From: DASYRM01 sp035646375
GTDB lineage: Bacteria; Acidobacteriota; Vicinamibacteria; Vicinamibacterales; UBA2999
Reading direction: 5' to 3'
DNA length: 64,000 bases
Assembly (NCBI GenBank): GCA_035646375.1
Contig: DASRPM010000104.1
Span: 5,293-69,292, forward strand
Shown here: positions 1-7,902 of the stretch, one piece after another
Layout of the letters: each line of letters begins with the position of its first letter
Position numbering within the stretch: position 1 is the first letter of the stretch
The notes under the pieces: model-generated
The model's input: the letters and a program-made list of their open reading frames with translations, nothing else
Database searches by the model: none
What the model was told of the DNA's origin: nothing
Position numbers and translations under genes: made by a program

Positions 1-1080
1 TTCGGCGTCGCGGCACCCGAGCTGAGCCCGGCGCTGAGCCTCGTGGCCCTGGCCGTCGCCGCCGCGGCGTGGGCACTGCGACGCCGGCGCCCGTCGCGAT
101 CTGCCGCGGTTCTGGCGCTTTGCGCCGCCGCGCTCTTCGCGATCCCCATGGCGCAACTTCCTTCCACCGTGCGGCGGTTCGATGCGGCGATGGCCACGGC
201 TGGGCTGGTCGCGAGCGACGGCGTGCCGGCTGGCGACTTCGGGCGCGCGGCGCCCTTCCGCCTGCGGGACCTCGTGCTCGGCGTGGCGCGAGGGGAGTCG
301 GCCGTGCGCCGCGGCGTCGCCATCGCCGGATCCTCGCCGCTGGCCCTCGACGTCTACGCACGCGACGGCGTCCGCAACGCGCCGCTGCTGGTGCAGATCT
401 ATGGCGGCGCGTGGCAGCGCGGCCAGCCCGGCGACGACGAGGCGTTCGCCCGGTACTTCGCGTCGCGCGGGTTCGTAGTGGCAGCCATCGACTACCGCCA
501 CGCGCCCGCCGCCCGGTGGCCGGCACAGATCGACGACGTTCGGGCCGCGTTGGCCTGGCTGCGCACGCACGCCGGCGAGCTCGGGGCCGATCCGGCGCGG
601 ATGGTGCTCGTGGGCCGCTCGGCGGGCGCGCAACTTGCGCTCGTGGCGGCGTATCAGGCTGGCGTGCCGGCGGTCGCCGGCGTGGTGAGCTTGTACGGCC
701 CGGTCTTTCTGGCCGACGGGTGGCGGGAACCGCCGCGGCCGGATCCGCTGGACGTGCGCGCGATCCTGGAAACGTATCTCGGCGGGACGCCGGACCAGAT
801 GCCGGATCGGTACGCGGCCGCTTCGCCCGTCACGTACGTGTCGTCGAAGGTCCCGCCGACGTTGCTGGTCTACGGCCGCCGCGATCACATCGTGGAGGTG
901 CGCTTCGCGCGCCAGCTCGAGGCACGGCTGCGCCAGGTCAGCGCGCCCGTCGTGCTCCTCGAGATTCCGTGGGCCGAACATGCGTTCGACATCCTGCCCG
1001 ACGGGCTGAGCGCGCAGGTGGCGCTCTTCTACACCGAGCGCTTCCTGGCCGGACTCCCGGGGCTGCACGAGCGTCCGTAG
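1..1080 (+). CDS. alpha/beta hydrolase, esterase-like (5' end outside window)
   Basis: A serine hydrolase of the alpha/beta fold-3 / dienelactone type, probably a membrane-anchored or exported esterase. The frame is open back to base 1, so the true start is probably upstream; an internal GTG at 43 would give 345 residues. From that GTG the N-terminus is hydrophobic and Arg-rich. An oxyanion-hole-like YGGAW lies near residue 120, the nucleophile elbow GRSAGA has Ser near 193, the candidate acid is Asp near 281 (RRDH), and the His is near 312 (EHAFD), so the triad looks intact. The substrate cannot be predicted. It ends 33 bases before the beta-helix gene on the same strand. Confidence 0.8.
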   Translation, partial: FGVAAPELSPALSLVALAVAAAAWALRRRRPSRSAAVLALCAAALFAIPMAQLPSTVRRFDAAMATAGLVASDGVPAGDFGRAAPFRLRDLVLGVARGESAVRRGVAIAGSSPLALDVYARDGVRNAPLLVQIYGGAWQRGQPGDDEAFARYFASRGFVVAAIDYRHAPAARWPAQIDDVRAALAWLRTHAGELGADPARMVLVGRSAGAQLALVAAYQAGVPAVAGVVSLYGPVFLADGWREPPRPDPLDVRAILETYLGGTPDQMPDRYAAASPVTYVSSKVPPTLLVYGRRDHIVEVRFARQLEARLRQVSAPVVLLEIPWAEHAFDILPDGLSAQVALFYTERFLAGLPGLHERP

Positions 1081-1101
1081 CACTGACCGCCGCCGAGTTT
1101 G

Positions 1102-1107
1102 TAAACT
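1102..1107 (+). promoter_or_regulatory. -10-like box TAAACT immediately upstream of a GTG start
   Basis: TAAACT ends six bases before the GTG at 1114, a spacing that would place transcription start at about the first codon. No convincing -35 is seen, and the intervening GAGGGG could instead be a poorly spaced Shine-Dalgarno. It is one of several starts in the window with this geometry. Confidence 0.3.
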
Positions 1108-1113
1108 GAGGGG

Positions 1114-2436
1114 GTGAGCGCCAGCTTCAGGATGCTGCCGGCCGCGCTGGCCGCCGTCGCTCTGCTCGGCCTCGCCGCTCCGGCTCACACCGCAGACTTC
1201 TTCGTGGCGCCTGGCGGCGTGGGCAACGGCAGCGGCAGCTTTCCGTTCGGACGCATCCAGGACGCGCTGAACGCGGCGCGCGCCGGCGACGTGATCACGG
1301 TCGCGCCCGGCACCTACAACGAAGCGCTGCTCAGCGTCCGGAACGGTGCCGCGGCCGCACCCATCACGCTGCGAGCGGCGACGCCGCGCACGGCCGTCGT
1401 CACGCGGGCCGGCCGCGTGCTGACGGTGGGCCACGCCTACCTGATCGTGGACGGGTTCGTGTTCGACGGGCAGTACGGCGGCGACGACGCCGTGCGCGTC
1501 ACCGGCAGCGGCGACTTCCTGCTGCTGCGCAACTCCGAGGTGCGCCGCTCCACCAAGGACCTGATCGACATGGACAACCCGGAGGGCGTGGTGATCGAGG
1601 GCTGCCTGCTGCACCATGCGCTGAACGCCGCTGACGGGCGCACCGACGCGCACGCCGTGGCGGCGGGCGCGGTGCGCAACCTGACGATCCGCGACACCGA
1701 GATCCACACGTTCTCCGGCGACGGCTTGCAGGTAGATCCTGGCCGCGCGGCACCGGGTTGGGATCTGGTGACGGTGGAGCGCTCGAAGATCTGGCTGGCG
1801 CCGCTGCCGGCGCCCGAGAACGGCTTCGCCGCCGGCGCGGTGCCCGGCGAGAACGCCATCGACACCAAGGCGGCCGCCACCAGCGTGCGCTCGCGCCTCG
1901 TCATCCGCGACACGATCGCGTCGGGCTTCCGCGGCGGCCTCCGCAACATGGCCGCATTCAATCTCAAGGAACACGTGGACGTCGTCGTGGACGGCGTCAC
2001 GGTGTTCGACTCCGAGATTGCGTTCCGGCTGCGGGGGCCGGCCACCGGCGCGCGCGTGCTGGTGCAGAACGCGGTCGTGCACGACGTGGCGACGGCGTTC
2101 CGCTACGAGGACAACATCCAGAACCTGCGGATCTGGAACAGCACCGTGGGGCGCAACGTCACGCGCCCGTTCCAGGCGGCGTCGGCGCCGAGCGCCACGC
2201 TCGACGTGCGCAACCTGCTGTCGATCCCGGCGCTCACGCCCGAAGCGCGCGCGTCGTCGAACTTGCGGGTGACGACGGCCGCCTTCGTGAACGCGGGCGC
2301 GCACGACTATCACCTGGCCGCGGGCTCGCCGGCCACCGACGTGGGCGAGCGCCTGACCGCGGTGACGGCCGACCGCGACGGCGTTCAGCGGCCGCAGGCC
2401 GGCGCCTACGACATCGGGGCGTACGAGGTGCAATAG
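1114..2436 (+). CDS. secreted right-handed parallel beta-helix protein
   Basis: A 440-residue secreted protein with a signal peptide (hydrophobic stretch to about residue 26, ending in AHTADF). It then opens with the FVAPGG..G.GSFPFGRIQDALNAARAGDVITVAPGTY pattern, written here with gaps, that is characteristic of pectate-lyase-like beta-helix proteins. Repeating Val/Ile-rich turns follow (FVFDGQ, LLRNSEV, LTIRDTEI). The C-terminus, with AGSPATDVG and YDIGAYE, matches a choice-of-anchor Q-type ending. Such proteins bind or cleave polysaccharides, but no lyase active site could be identified, so catalysis is not claimed. The GTG start places the signal peptide correctly. It is followed by an array of nonamer repeats. 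Confidence 0.8.
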   Translation: MSASFRMLPAALAAVALLGLAAPAHTADFFVAPGGVGNGSGSFPFGRIQDALNAARAGDVITVAPGTYNEALLSVRNGAAAAPITLRAATPRTAVVTRAGRVLTVGHAYLIVDGFVFDGQYGGDDAVRVTGSGDFLLLRNSEVRRSTKDLIDMDNPEGVVIEGCLLHHALNAADGRTDAHAVAAGAVRNLTIRDTEIHTFSGDGLQVDPGRAAPGWDLVTVERSKIWLAPLPAPENGFAAGAVPGENAIDTKAAATSVRSRLVIRDTIASGFRGGLRNMAAFNLKEHVDVVVDGVTVFDSEIAFRLRGPATGARVLVQNAVVHDVATAFRYEDNIQNLRIWNSTVGRNVTRPFQAASAPSATLDVRNLLSIPALTPEARASSNLRVTTAAFVNAGAHDYHLAAGSPATDVGERLTAVTADRDGVQRPQAGAYDIGAYEVQ

Positions 2437-2562
2437 GGTCAGGTGGGGCGGGTGGGTCAGGTAGGGCTGGTAGGGAAAGCAAGAGCTCTTGTCCCTACCG
2501 GACCATTCGAACCCACCCGACTCCGCACCCGGCCCACCCGACCTACCAGACCCACCTGACTA
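2437..2562. repeat. intergenic nonamer arrays in inverted arrangement
   Basis: Directly after the stop codon, 2437-2475 reads as four degenerate nonamers of the GGTCAGGTG type. The complementary-strand version (CCCACCCGA, CCTACCAGA, CCCACCTGA) occupies about 2511-2562. The two halves can pair, for example GTCAGGTGGG with CCCACCTGAC, to form a long imperfect hairpin. It separates the beta-helix gene from a small membrane-protein gene and could act as a terminator or an RNA stability element. Confidence 0.7.
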
Positions 2563-2586
2563 GGTCGGTGTATCGTCTTGAGCTCG

Positions 2587-2742
2587 ATGCGCAACGTCCT
2601 GGTTGGAGTGGTGCTCGCGGCGGGTCTGGCGTTGGCGCTGTCGCCGCTGACCATTGCGGGCATCGACGCCTGGAAGATCGTGCTCGCCGCGGGGGGCGCC
2701 TTCCTGTTCGTCACGGCCGGACGGGGCAGCAAAGTCAGGTAG
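2587..2742 (+). CDS. small two-helix membrane protein, 51 aa
   Basis: ATG at 2587 opens a 51-residue frame ending in TAG at 2740-2742. The peptide has two hydrophobic segments, about residues 4-20 (LVGVVLAAGLALALSP) and 31-44 (IVLAAGGAFLFVTAG), separated by a short loop with Asp, Trp and Lys. It ends in a basic tail (GRGSKVR), giving a plausible helical hairpin in the inner membrane. It fills the gap between two nonamer arrays, and its stop codon lies in the left arm of a perfect hairpin. There is no strong Shine-Dalgarno, and the family is not recognised. The gene is supported by composition and hydrophobicity only. Confidence 0.5.
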   Translation: MRNVLVGVVLAAGLALALSPLTIAGIDAWKIVLAAGGAFLFVTAGRGSKVR

Positions 2743-2760
2743 GTCGACTCCCTACCTGAC
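2734..2760 (+). terminator. perfect 10-bp hairpin overlapping the stop of the small gene
   Basis: GTCAGGTAGG (2734-2743) pairs perfectly with CCTACCTGAC (2751-2760) across a seven-base loop. The stop codon at 2740-2742 is inside the left arm. No T-run follows, so intrinsic termination is uncertain; it may stabilise the 3' ends of either strand. Confidence 0.45.
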
Positions 2761-2786
2761 TCACCTGACCTACCCGACCCACCTGA
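2751..2786 (-). repeat. four nonamer repeats, minus orientation
   Basis: Four consecutive nine-base units: CCTACCTGA, CTCACCTGA, CCTACCCGA, CCCACCTGA. On the minus strand they read TCAGGTAGG and relatives, the same family as 2437-2475. They lie just beyond the stop of the SYLF gene. Confidence 0.75.
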
Positions 2787-2789
2787 CCG

Positions 2790-3464
2790 TTACATCTTTT
2801 CCTTCAGCACCTTGATCCACGGCTCGGCCGCCGCCGTGGGCTCGACCTTGCGCTCCACGACGACGTTCTTCGTGCTGTAGCCGACGCCGTAGATCTTCTC
2901 GTTGGCGTCGCGGTCGGCGCGGATGGTCGAGCCCGCCAGGCTGACGCCGGCGAACAGGCCGCGCGAGCGCGAGTAGCTGAGGATCTGCGCCTGCAGCTTG
3001 TAGTCGGTGGACGCCGTCGCCTCGCGGCCGACGGGCCCCGCCGCCACCGATGCGTCGCCGCCGATCTTGAACGTGTTCTGCGCCAGGTTCTCGATGCCGC
3101 GCTCGTTCACCACCACCAGCACGATGTCGGTCGCCTGACCGCCAATCTGGAACCCCAGGCTGCCGCCGGTGAGCGTGACGAATGCTGGCGCCGACCAGCC
3201 CGACGCCGACTTGACGCTCATAACCCCTTTGCCGCGCTGCGCGCCGATGAGCAGGGCGCCCTTGACGGTGGAGGGGATGACCACGATGGCCTTCGCCTGC
3301 TCGACGATGGCTTCGGGCACGCCCTTGTCGGGTGCTGACAGCACCTCCTCGAGCACGCGCGCGGATTCGATCAGGCGATCGGTTTCCACCTGCTGCGCGA
3401 CGGCGAGTCGCGGCAGCAACGTCAATGTGAGCACCGCAAGCGCAACGGCGACCTTGCTCGTCAT
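2790..3464 (-). CDS. exported SYLF/Ysc84-domain lipid-binding protein
   Basis: A 224-residue protein of the SYLF (Ysc84, DUF500) family, which binds phospholipid or phosphoinositide membranes in eukaryotes and is common as a secreted or periplasmic protein in bacteria. The start at 3464 was chosen because AAGGAGGAC lies just upstream; an in-frame start at 3503 lacks this. A signal peptide (about residues 1-23, ending AVAQQ) precedes the domain. SYLF features are AKAIVVIPSTVKGALLIGAQRGKG, written as one motif region near residues 55-80, the GGSLGFQIGGQATD region, and the C-terminal GLFAGVSLAGSTI. The length suits a stand-alone SYLF protein. It is probably a single-gene unit. Confidence 0.85.
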   Translation of the reverse strand: MTSKVAVALAVLTLTLLPRLAVAQQVETDRLIESARVLEEVLSAPDKGVPEAIVEQAKAIVVIPSTVKGALLIGAQRGKGVMSVKSASGWSAPAFVTLTGGSLGFQIGGQATDIVLVVVNERGIENLAQNTFKIGGDASVAAGPVGREATASTDYKLQAQILSYSRSRGLFAGVSLAGSTIRADRDANEKIYGVGYSTKNVVVERKVEPTAAAEPWIKVLKEKM

Positions 3465-3507
3465 CTGGGGGTCCTCCTTGAAGACCCCGAGCGTATCACG
3501 CACGAGG

Positions 3508-4401
3508 CTAGCCGATGCCGGCCACCGGCTTGGTGATGGTCCCGAGGTCGTCGATGCGCGATAGATCCGCGCGCGGGTTGTTGAACCGTTCGCCCGTCTC
3601 GATGACGACGCTCGCGTGCAGCAGATCGGTGTCGCGGATGCGCCGCTTCACCTCGAGGTCGATCTTGTGCGTGCTCAGCGCCGCGGGCTTCTTGGCGCCT
3701 GCCAGGTTGGCCAGCACGTCGCTCTCTCGAATCGGCAAACCGCACCGCTTCGCGTTCTGGAACAGCCAGTTGAGCGCGATCGGGTTGAGCGAGGGGTTCT
3801 CGTTGCCGCCGCCGACGTCCGAGTGCACGCCGCGGAACCAGACTTCCTGCAGCAGGACGCCGGTGGTCGGTCCGCTGCCCGAAAGCCGTTTGAGCGGAAA
3901 GAACAGCCGGCTCTCGTCGAGCGCCATCGCGTGGAAGACGTTGTGGGCGTTGGGCGGCATGTCCAGGTTGTGACCGGCGTTGACGTGCTCGCCGGGCAGC
4001 CCGAACTCGCCGACGACGTCGAACAGCCCGATGAAGCGCACGTTCTGGTCCTTCATCTTGCTGGCGATCTCGTTGGCAAACGACAGCGCCAGCGCGGCGC
4101 CGCGGCTGAAGCCCGCGATGTCCACCACCGCGTCACCCGCTTCGATGTTGTTCTCGAGCCGCTCCATCGCCTGGCGCACGCGCTGGTGTCCGCCGATGCC
4201 AAAGGCTTCCGAGAACGTCCGGCCGATGAACGTGCGCGCCCGCCTGCCGATGCCCTTCAGGTACAGGCTGCCGATCTCCTTGCCGGGATCGTCGTTCTTG
4301 TTGGGATCCTCGTACGCGTTGAAGAACTTGCAGGCGTTCGAGTCGCGATTGTCGCCGTCACGATCTTCCTGGCCGGTGCCGTCGAAAACATAGAGCGCCA
4401 T
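3508..4401 (-). CDS. DUF2235 alpha/beta hydrolase, Tle1-like
   Basis: A 297-residue DUF2235 protein, the fold used by T6SS Tle1 phospholipase effectors and by uncharacterised cytosolic hydrolases. The nucleophile motif GFSRGA (Ser99), GLFDVVGEFG near 125-134 and VHSDVGGG (His193, Asp195) fit the catalytic core. The N-terminus MALYVFDGTGQ places an Asp in the expected first strand. The start at 4401 gives the canonical DUF2235 N-terminus; the longer frame from 4611 adds low-complexity residues. There is no signal peptide and no VgrG, PAAR or immunity-like neighbour, so a type VI effector role is not supported here. Confidence 0.8.
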   Translation of the reverse strand: MALYVFDGTGQEDRDGDNRDSNACKFFNAYEDPNKNDDPGKEIGSLYLKGIGRRARTFIGRTFSEAFGIGGHQRVRQAMERLENNIEAGDAVVDIAGFSRGAALALSFANEIASKMKDQNVRFIGLFDVVGEFGLPGEHVNAGHNLDMPPNAHNVFHAMALDESRLFFPLKRLSGSGPTTGVLLQEVWFRGVHSDVGGGNENPSLNPIALNWLFQNAKRCGLPIRESDVLANLAGAKKPAALSTHKIDLEVKRRIRDTDLLHASVVIETGERFNNPRADLSRIDDLGTITKPVAGIG

Positions 4402-4426
4402 GGTGACCTCGCGATGACAAATTGCG

Positions 4427-4445
4427 AACCGGCGTTGAGCCGGTT
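4427..4445 (-). terminator. hairpin between the barrel-protein gene and the DUF2235 gene
   Basis: AACCGGC (4427-4433) pairs with GCCGGTT (4439-4445) over a five-base loop. It sits downstream of the minus-strand outer-membrane gene and upstream of DUF2235. There is no clear T-run. The 157-base gap otherwise shows nothing recognisable. Confidence 0.35.
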
Positions 4446-4558
4446 TGCCAGACACTGGGCGCGGTCCGCGTTCTTGGCGGGCCGCGCTTTGAAAGTGGAG
4501 CGATCCTACAGAAAGAACGTCGCGTGCGCGCGAATCGAACGGCGCAAGCCCAGCCGTT

Positions 4559-5749
4559 CTAATGCGATACCGGCCTGACGTGCGCGAACACGGCGAGGCC
4601 GAGGCCGACACCGCCGTAATTCGGTTGAATCGAAGGCGGGACGAACGCCGCGGACGCGGAAGCGCCCAAGCCCATCTGGAGGAAGCGTCTGGCGCGCGCG
4701 TAGTGGACGTAGCCGCCCTGCAGTTTTCCGACCGTAAGGATGGCGGCGGGTTGCTCGTGGATGTGCAGCGAGTGTGACGGCTTGCTGTTGAGCTCGGCGC
4801 GTCCGAAGACAGCCGCGCCGTTGTTCAGCGTCATGTTCGCCTCGGCGAGGCCGGCGTGTGTTCGCTGGCCGCGCTCGGTGTTGGCGCCCCAGGCCAGCGT
4901 TCCGGCCGCGCGGCCGCGCGTGTAGCTCGCCGAGGCGGTCACGCGCGTGATGTCGTAACGCGGACCGTTGGCGAACTCCTGTTCGGCGGATTCGAGCCGG
5001 CCGGCCGACATCTGCACCGCGAGCGTCGAGTGCGGACGAAAGGTGACGCGTCCCGACACCGAGTCGAGCGGCGCGAGATCGAGTCCGCCGCGCGACTCGT
5101 CGGGCTCGCGGCCGTTGAACGCCGACGCCTCCAGGAGCCAGCGCTGGCCCGACAGGCCCGCCGTCACGACGCCGAACGAGATGTGCGTCGCGTCGAGCCA
5201 GTGGTGCGAGATGGGCGCCACCGGGTTCGACGCCGCCGACGCGCGATGTGGAAACGCTGGCGGACCGAGCGCCGGCTCGCCCGCGAGGCCGGCGTAGAGG
5301 CGCCACGTCAGGCCGCGCGCGAGCGGACGCTCGTACTGGCCCGCCAGTTCCATGAACAGATCGTGCGGATGCTGCCGGTCGTGCAGGCCGTCGCCTTCGC
5401 ACAGTTCGCCGCTCGCGAGCAGGTCGGGATACCCGCAGCCGGGAATCGTCCACGGCTCCAGGCTCAGCATCACGCGCGCGCTCGCGTGGCCGCTGGCCGC
5501 CGGACGCCGGGCCGTGGCCATGAACCAGTTGATGCTGCCCAGCTGATGCGCGCCGCGATGGATGGGGGCCCATTCCTGGATGTACTGCACGAACAGGTTG
5601 CCGTGCAGCGTCAGCGTCCACGCGCCCGCCTCGAGGTGATGCTCCGCGTGTTCGTCGGCTGGCGGGGGATGCTGATGCTCCTGCGCGCCTGCCGCCGCGG
5701 CCGTGGCGGCCAGAAGCACGGCGGCGGCGAAACCTCTCGAGGGGAGCAA
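4559..5749 (-). CDS. putative outer-membrane protein, His-rich N-terminus
   Basis: A 396-residue protein with a signal peptide (to about residue 22, AAAGAQ) followed by a His/Glu-rich segment with repeated HxH. The remainder alternates polar and aromatic residues (LTLHGNLFVQYIQEW, SHHWLDATHISFGVVTAG) as in a beta-barrel. HDRQHPHDLFMEL near residues 120-133 resembles uncharacterised proteins found in copper or heavy-metal resistance clusters, so metal handling is possible but only inferred. The start is TTG with no Shine-Dalgarno, and a TATACT box lies seven bases upstream, suggesting a leaderless mRNA. It is divergent from msrB across a 38-base gap. Confidence 0.65.
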   Translation of the reverse strand: MLPSRGFAAAVLLAATAAAAGAQEHQHPPPADEHAEHHLEAGAWTLTLHGNLFVQYIQEWAPIHRGAHQLGSINWFMATARRPAASGHASARVMLSLEPWTIPGCGYPDLLASGELCEGDGLHDRQHPHDLFMELAGQYERPLARGLTWRLYAGLAGEPALGPPAFPHRASAASNPVAPISHHWLDATHISFGVVTAGLSGQRWLLEASAFNGREPDESRGGLDLAPLDSVSGRVTFRPHSTLAVQMSAGRLESAEQEFANGPRYDITRVTASASYTRGRAAGTLAWGANTERGQRTHAGLAEANMTLNNGAAVFGRAELNSKPSHSLHIHEQPAAILTVGKLQGGYVHYARARRFLQMGLGASASAAFVPPSIQPNYGGVGLGLAVFAHVRPVSH

Positions 5750-5756
5750 GAATCCA

Positions 5757-5762
5757 AGTATA
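5757..5762 (-). promoter_or_regulatory. -10-like TATACT box for the barrel-protein gene
   Basis: On the minus strand TATACT ends seven bases before the TTG start at 5749, so transcription would begin at the start codon. No good -35 is visible. The same 38-base divergent gap holds GATAAT at 5765-5770 on the plus strand, a candidate -10 for msrB. Confidence 0.35.
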
Positions 5763-5787
5763 GGGATAATGTGGAGCGAGACGACCG

Positions 5788-6192
5788 ATGACCGACAAGA
5801 CCTTTCCCGTCGAGAAGACCGATGCCGAGTGGCGCGCGCAGCTCACGCCGTCGCAGTACGCCGTGCTGCGCGGGCACGGCACCGAGCGTCCCGGCTCCTG
5901 CGCGCTCTTGAGCGAGAAACGCGCCGGCACGTTTTCCTGCGCCGGCTGCGAACAGCCGCTCTTCATGACCGGCCGCAAGTTCGAGAGCGGCACCGGGTGG
6001 CCCAGCTTTTTCGAGCCGCTCGAGGGGTCGATTGAAACCACCGACGACAGCAGCTACGGCATGGTCCGCACCGAGGTCCATTGCAGCCAGTGCGGCGGCC
6101 ACCTCGGGCACGTGTTTCCGGATGGTCCACCCCCGACGGGCCTGCGCTACTGCATCAACGGCGTCGCCTTGAACTTCGCCCCGGCCGCGTAG
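5788..6192 (+). CDS. msrB: peptide-methionine (R)-S-oxide reductase MsrB
   Basis: A 134-residue MsrB that reduces methionine-R-sulfoxide in proteins, normally using thioredoxin. Two zinc-binding pairs are present: Cys51/Cys54 (CAGC) and Cys99/Cys102 (CSQC, followed by GGHLGHVF). The catalytic Cys122 is in RYCINGVALNF, the expected ending. GTGWPSFF near residues 68-75 is the conserved substrate-binding stretch. The length is typical of a single-domain MsrB. There is no signal peptide, so it should be cytosolic. It appears to be monocistronic, with the exported VOC gene 92 bases downstream. Confidence 0.95.
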   Translation: MTDKTFPVEKTDAEWRAQLTPSQYAVLRGHGTERPGSCALLSEKRAGTFSCAGCEQPLFMTGRKFESGTGWPSFFEPLEGSIETTDDSSYGMVRTEVHCSQCGGHLGHVFPDGPPPTGLRYCINGVALNFAPAA

Positions 6193-6247
6193 CCGCCCGG
6201 AGGGCGGGCAATAGACCACTGCGTCCAGCCAGGCGGAACCCGCACGC

Positions 6248-6277
6248 TTGTCAGATCCGGGTGAGCCTCGCTAGACT
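6248..6277 (+). promoter_or_regulatory. promoter TTGTCA-18-TAGACT for the VOC gene, leaderless
   Basis: TTGTCA at 6248-6253 and TAGACT at 6272-6277 are separated by 18 bases. The -10 ends seven bases before the ATG at 6285, placing the start site at or next to the ATG. No Shine-Dalgarno is present. It is the best -35/-10 pair in the window. Confidence 0.5.
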
Positions 6278-6284
6278 GCGGGCC

Positions 6285-7178
6285 ATGCAGAAGTTGCTTC
6301 AGGTCTGTGTCGTGGCTGGCGTCCTCGCTGGTGCCCTGCCGGCGTGGGCCGAGGCGCCCGCCGGGTCGCTCTCGGCGCTCAGTACGCAGCCCTCGATGAA
6401 CGTGTTCCGCCGCTTCGCGGTGGATCGCGCCAAGATGATCGAGTTCTACGGCGAGGTGCTCGGGCTCAAGCAGCTGCCGTCGATCCAGCTGGGCGGCGGC
6501 AACGAGATGATCCTGTTCGCCATCGGTACCGGGCAGGTCAAGCTGCAGGCCACGCCCGCGGCCAGCCAGTATCCGAACGGCGAGGTGAAGGCGGTCACCG
6601 GTCTTCGCGTGTTGACGTTCTTCTATCCCGACGAGACCGCGGTGGCGGCCCGTTTCACGGCCAAGGGGTATCCCGCTCCGTCGTTCCGGGCGCGTGCCGG
6701 CGGCGGCCGCGTGGCCATGGCGCTCGATCCCGAGAAGCAGTGGGTGGAGCTGGTGGTGATCCCGAACGCACCCGCCGACACCTATCAGCGTCTCGAGGTC
6801 GGCATCACCGCGTCGAATCTCGAGAAGAGCCGCGCGTTCTACCGGTCGTTCGTCGGCCTCGAGGAGCTGCCGCCGGTGACCGACCCGGTGCTGGGCACCA
6901 CGAAGTACCCGTTCCGCCACGGCGAGACCACGATCAACGTGTGGTCGTTCGGCGCCGGTCTGCCCGCCAACAAGAGCAGCGCCGGCATCCAGTACGTGAT
7001 TTCCAACGTCGAGGCGGTGGACGTGAAGGCGAAGGCGCAGTCGGTGCAGATCGATCGGCCGCTCGCGCCGTTCGGCCAGGGCCTTCGCACGATCTGGCTG
7101 TCCGATCCCGACGGCGTCACGAACTACTTCGCGCAGATCGTGCCGCGCCGCCCCGCGGCCGCTCCCGCCACGCCGTAG
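6285..7178 (+). CDS. exported two-domain VOC (glyoxalase/bleomycin-resistance) protein
   Basis: A 297-residue protein with a signal peptide (about 1-22, ALPAWA) and two VOC modules, about residues 38-160 (FYGEVLGLKQLP, VELVVIP) and 165-290 (RAFYRSFVGLEELP, WLSDPDGVTNYFAQIV). VOC proteins are metal-dependent lyases, isomerases or dioxygenases, or binding proteins. The usual His/Glu metal ligands could not be assigned confidently, so the activity is unknown. Export is unusual for the fold, although secreted VOC proteins occur in Acidobacteriota. The ATG chosen gives a clean signal peptide and matches the upstream promoter. It is convergent with the DUF1003 gene. Confidence 0.8.
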   Translation: MQKLLQVCVVAGVLAGALPAWAEAPAGSLSALSTQPSMNVFRRFAVDRAKMIEFYGEVLGLKQLPSIQLGGGNEMILFAIGTGQVKLQATPAASQYPNGEVKAVTGLRVLTFFYPDETAVAARFTAKGYPAPSFRARAGGGRVAMALDPEKQWVELVVIPNAPADTYQRLEVGITASNLEKSRAFYRSFVGLEELPPVTDPVLGTTKYPFRHGETTINVWSFGAGLPANKSSAGIQYVISNVEAVDVKAKAQSVQIDRPLAPFGQGLRTIWLSDPDGVTNYFAQIVPRRPAAAPATP

Positions 7179-7196
7179 CGGACGGGGCTGCGGGTC

Positions 7197-7754
7197 TTAC
7201 CCGTCCTCCTTTTTCCCGTTGGGCGGGAGCTCGTCGTCGAGCTTCGACGTGAGCTGATGGACGTCCGTTTCCTGCGCCAGCTCCTCGATCCGCGGGTTGG
7301 TCACGGCCGGGGCGACGCCCAGATGCGTCGCGATGTCCTGCAGCAGCTGCAGCACCGCGGTCATCTCGCGCTCCGCCAGTAGATCGATCTGCAGATCCAG
7401 ATGCGCGCGCTTGTCGGCCTGCGTCGCCAGGCGGTTCTGGCTCGAGAGGACGAACAAGGCCAGAAAGATCGCTTCGAGCGAGACCATCGTGGTGAGCAGC
7501 GGAAACGGGAACGGGTCGAACGGCCGCACCGCCGGCACGAGATCAAGGTTCACCGCCGTCCAACCCACGAACCACATCAGGTGAACGACGAGCACCGGTC
7601 CGCGGCCGGCCGTGGACGTGATCCACTCGCTGACGCGCTCGGCGCGCGAGCGGGAATGGAGCGCGGACTCCTCCCAGTCCTTGATGGCGCGCAGGTTCTG
7701 CTCCATCGCGCGCGAGATCGATGCCGTGTTCTGTTCCTGCTTCGGGGGTGACAT
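7197..7754 (-). CDS. DUF1003 membrane protein
   Basis: A 185-residue DUF1003 protein. Two transmembrane segments are clear, about residues 51-70 (GPVLVVHLMWFVGWTAVNL) and 85-105 (LLTTMVSLEAIFLALFVL). They are followed by the family signature SSQNR and a cytosolic helix (ADKRAHLDLQIDLLAEREMT). The function is unknown; members have been speculatively linked to ion or stress responses. The ATG at 7754 fits the family length. The C-terminal tail is charged. It is separated by about 150 bases from the acidic-protein gene upstream. Confidence 0.9.
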   Translation of the reverse strand: MSPPKQEQNTASISRAMEQNLRAIKDWEESALHSRSRAERVSEWITSTAGRGPVLVVHLMWFVGWTAVNLDLVPAVRPFDPFPFPLLTTMVSLEAIFLALFVLSSQNRLATQADKRAHLDLQIDLLAEREMTAVLQLLQDIATHLGVAPAVTNPRIEELAQETDVHQLTSKLDDELPPNGKKEDG

Positions 7755-7877
7755 GACGCGATGACTGCGATGTAACAGAGCACGTTCGGGGCCAACCCGG
7801 CCGCCGCCGGCGCCCCGCGGTGGGCCGCCGGCGGTGGTGGGAGCGTCGCAGATGGCGCGTTGCGCGCCGTGTGGATG

Positions 7878-7896
7878 GGCTGCAAATCTTGCAGCC
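7878..7896 (-). terminator. 8-bp perfect hairpin after the acidic-protein gene
   Basis: GGCTGCAA (7878-7885) and TTGCAGCC (7889-7896) pair across a three-base loop, seven bases past the stop of the minus-strand gene at 7903. There is no T-tract. The rest of 7755-7902 is GC-rich with no other signal. Confidence 0.45.
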
Positions 7897-7902
7897 GTGA
7901 CG

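Noticed and set aside
3508..4401. Type VI secretion phospholipase effector
   Set aside because: The DUF2235 fold fits, but there is no VgrG, Hcp, PAAR, adaptor or immunity gene in the neighbourhood.
4500..4560. Possible tRNA (GAATCGAAC resembles a T-loop)
   Set aside because: No acceptor stem or anticodon arm could be folded around it, and it lies by the 3' end of a coding gene.
4506..6041. A 511-residue minus-strand frame across the barrel gene and msrB
   Set aside because: Low-complexity Arg-rich frame; the real genes on both strands are clear.
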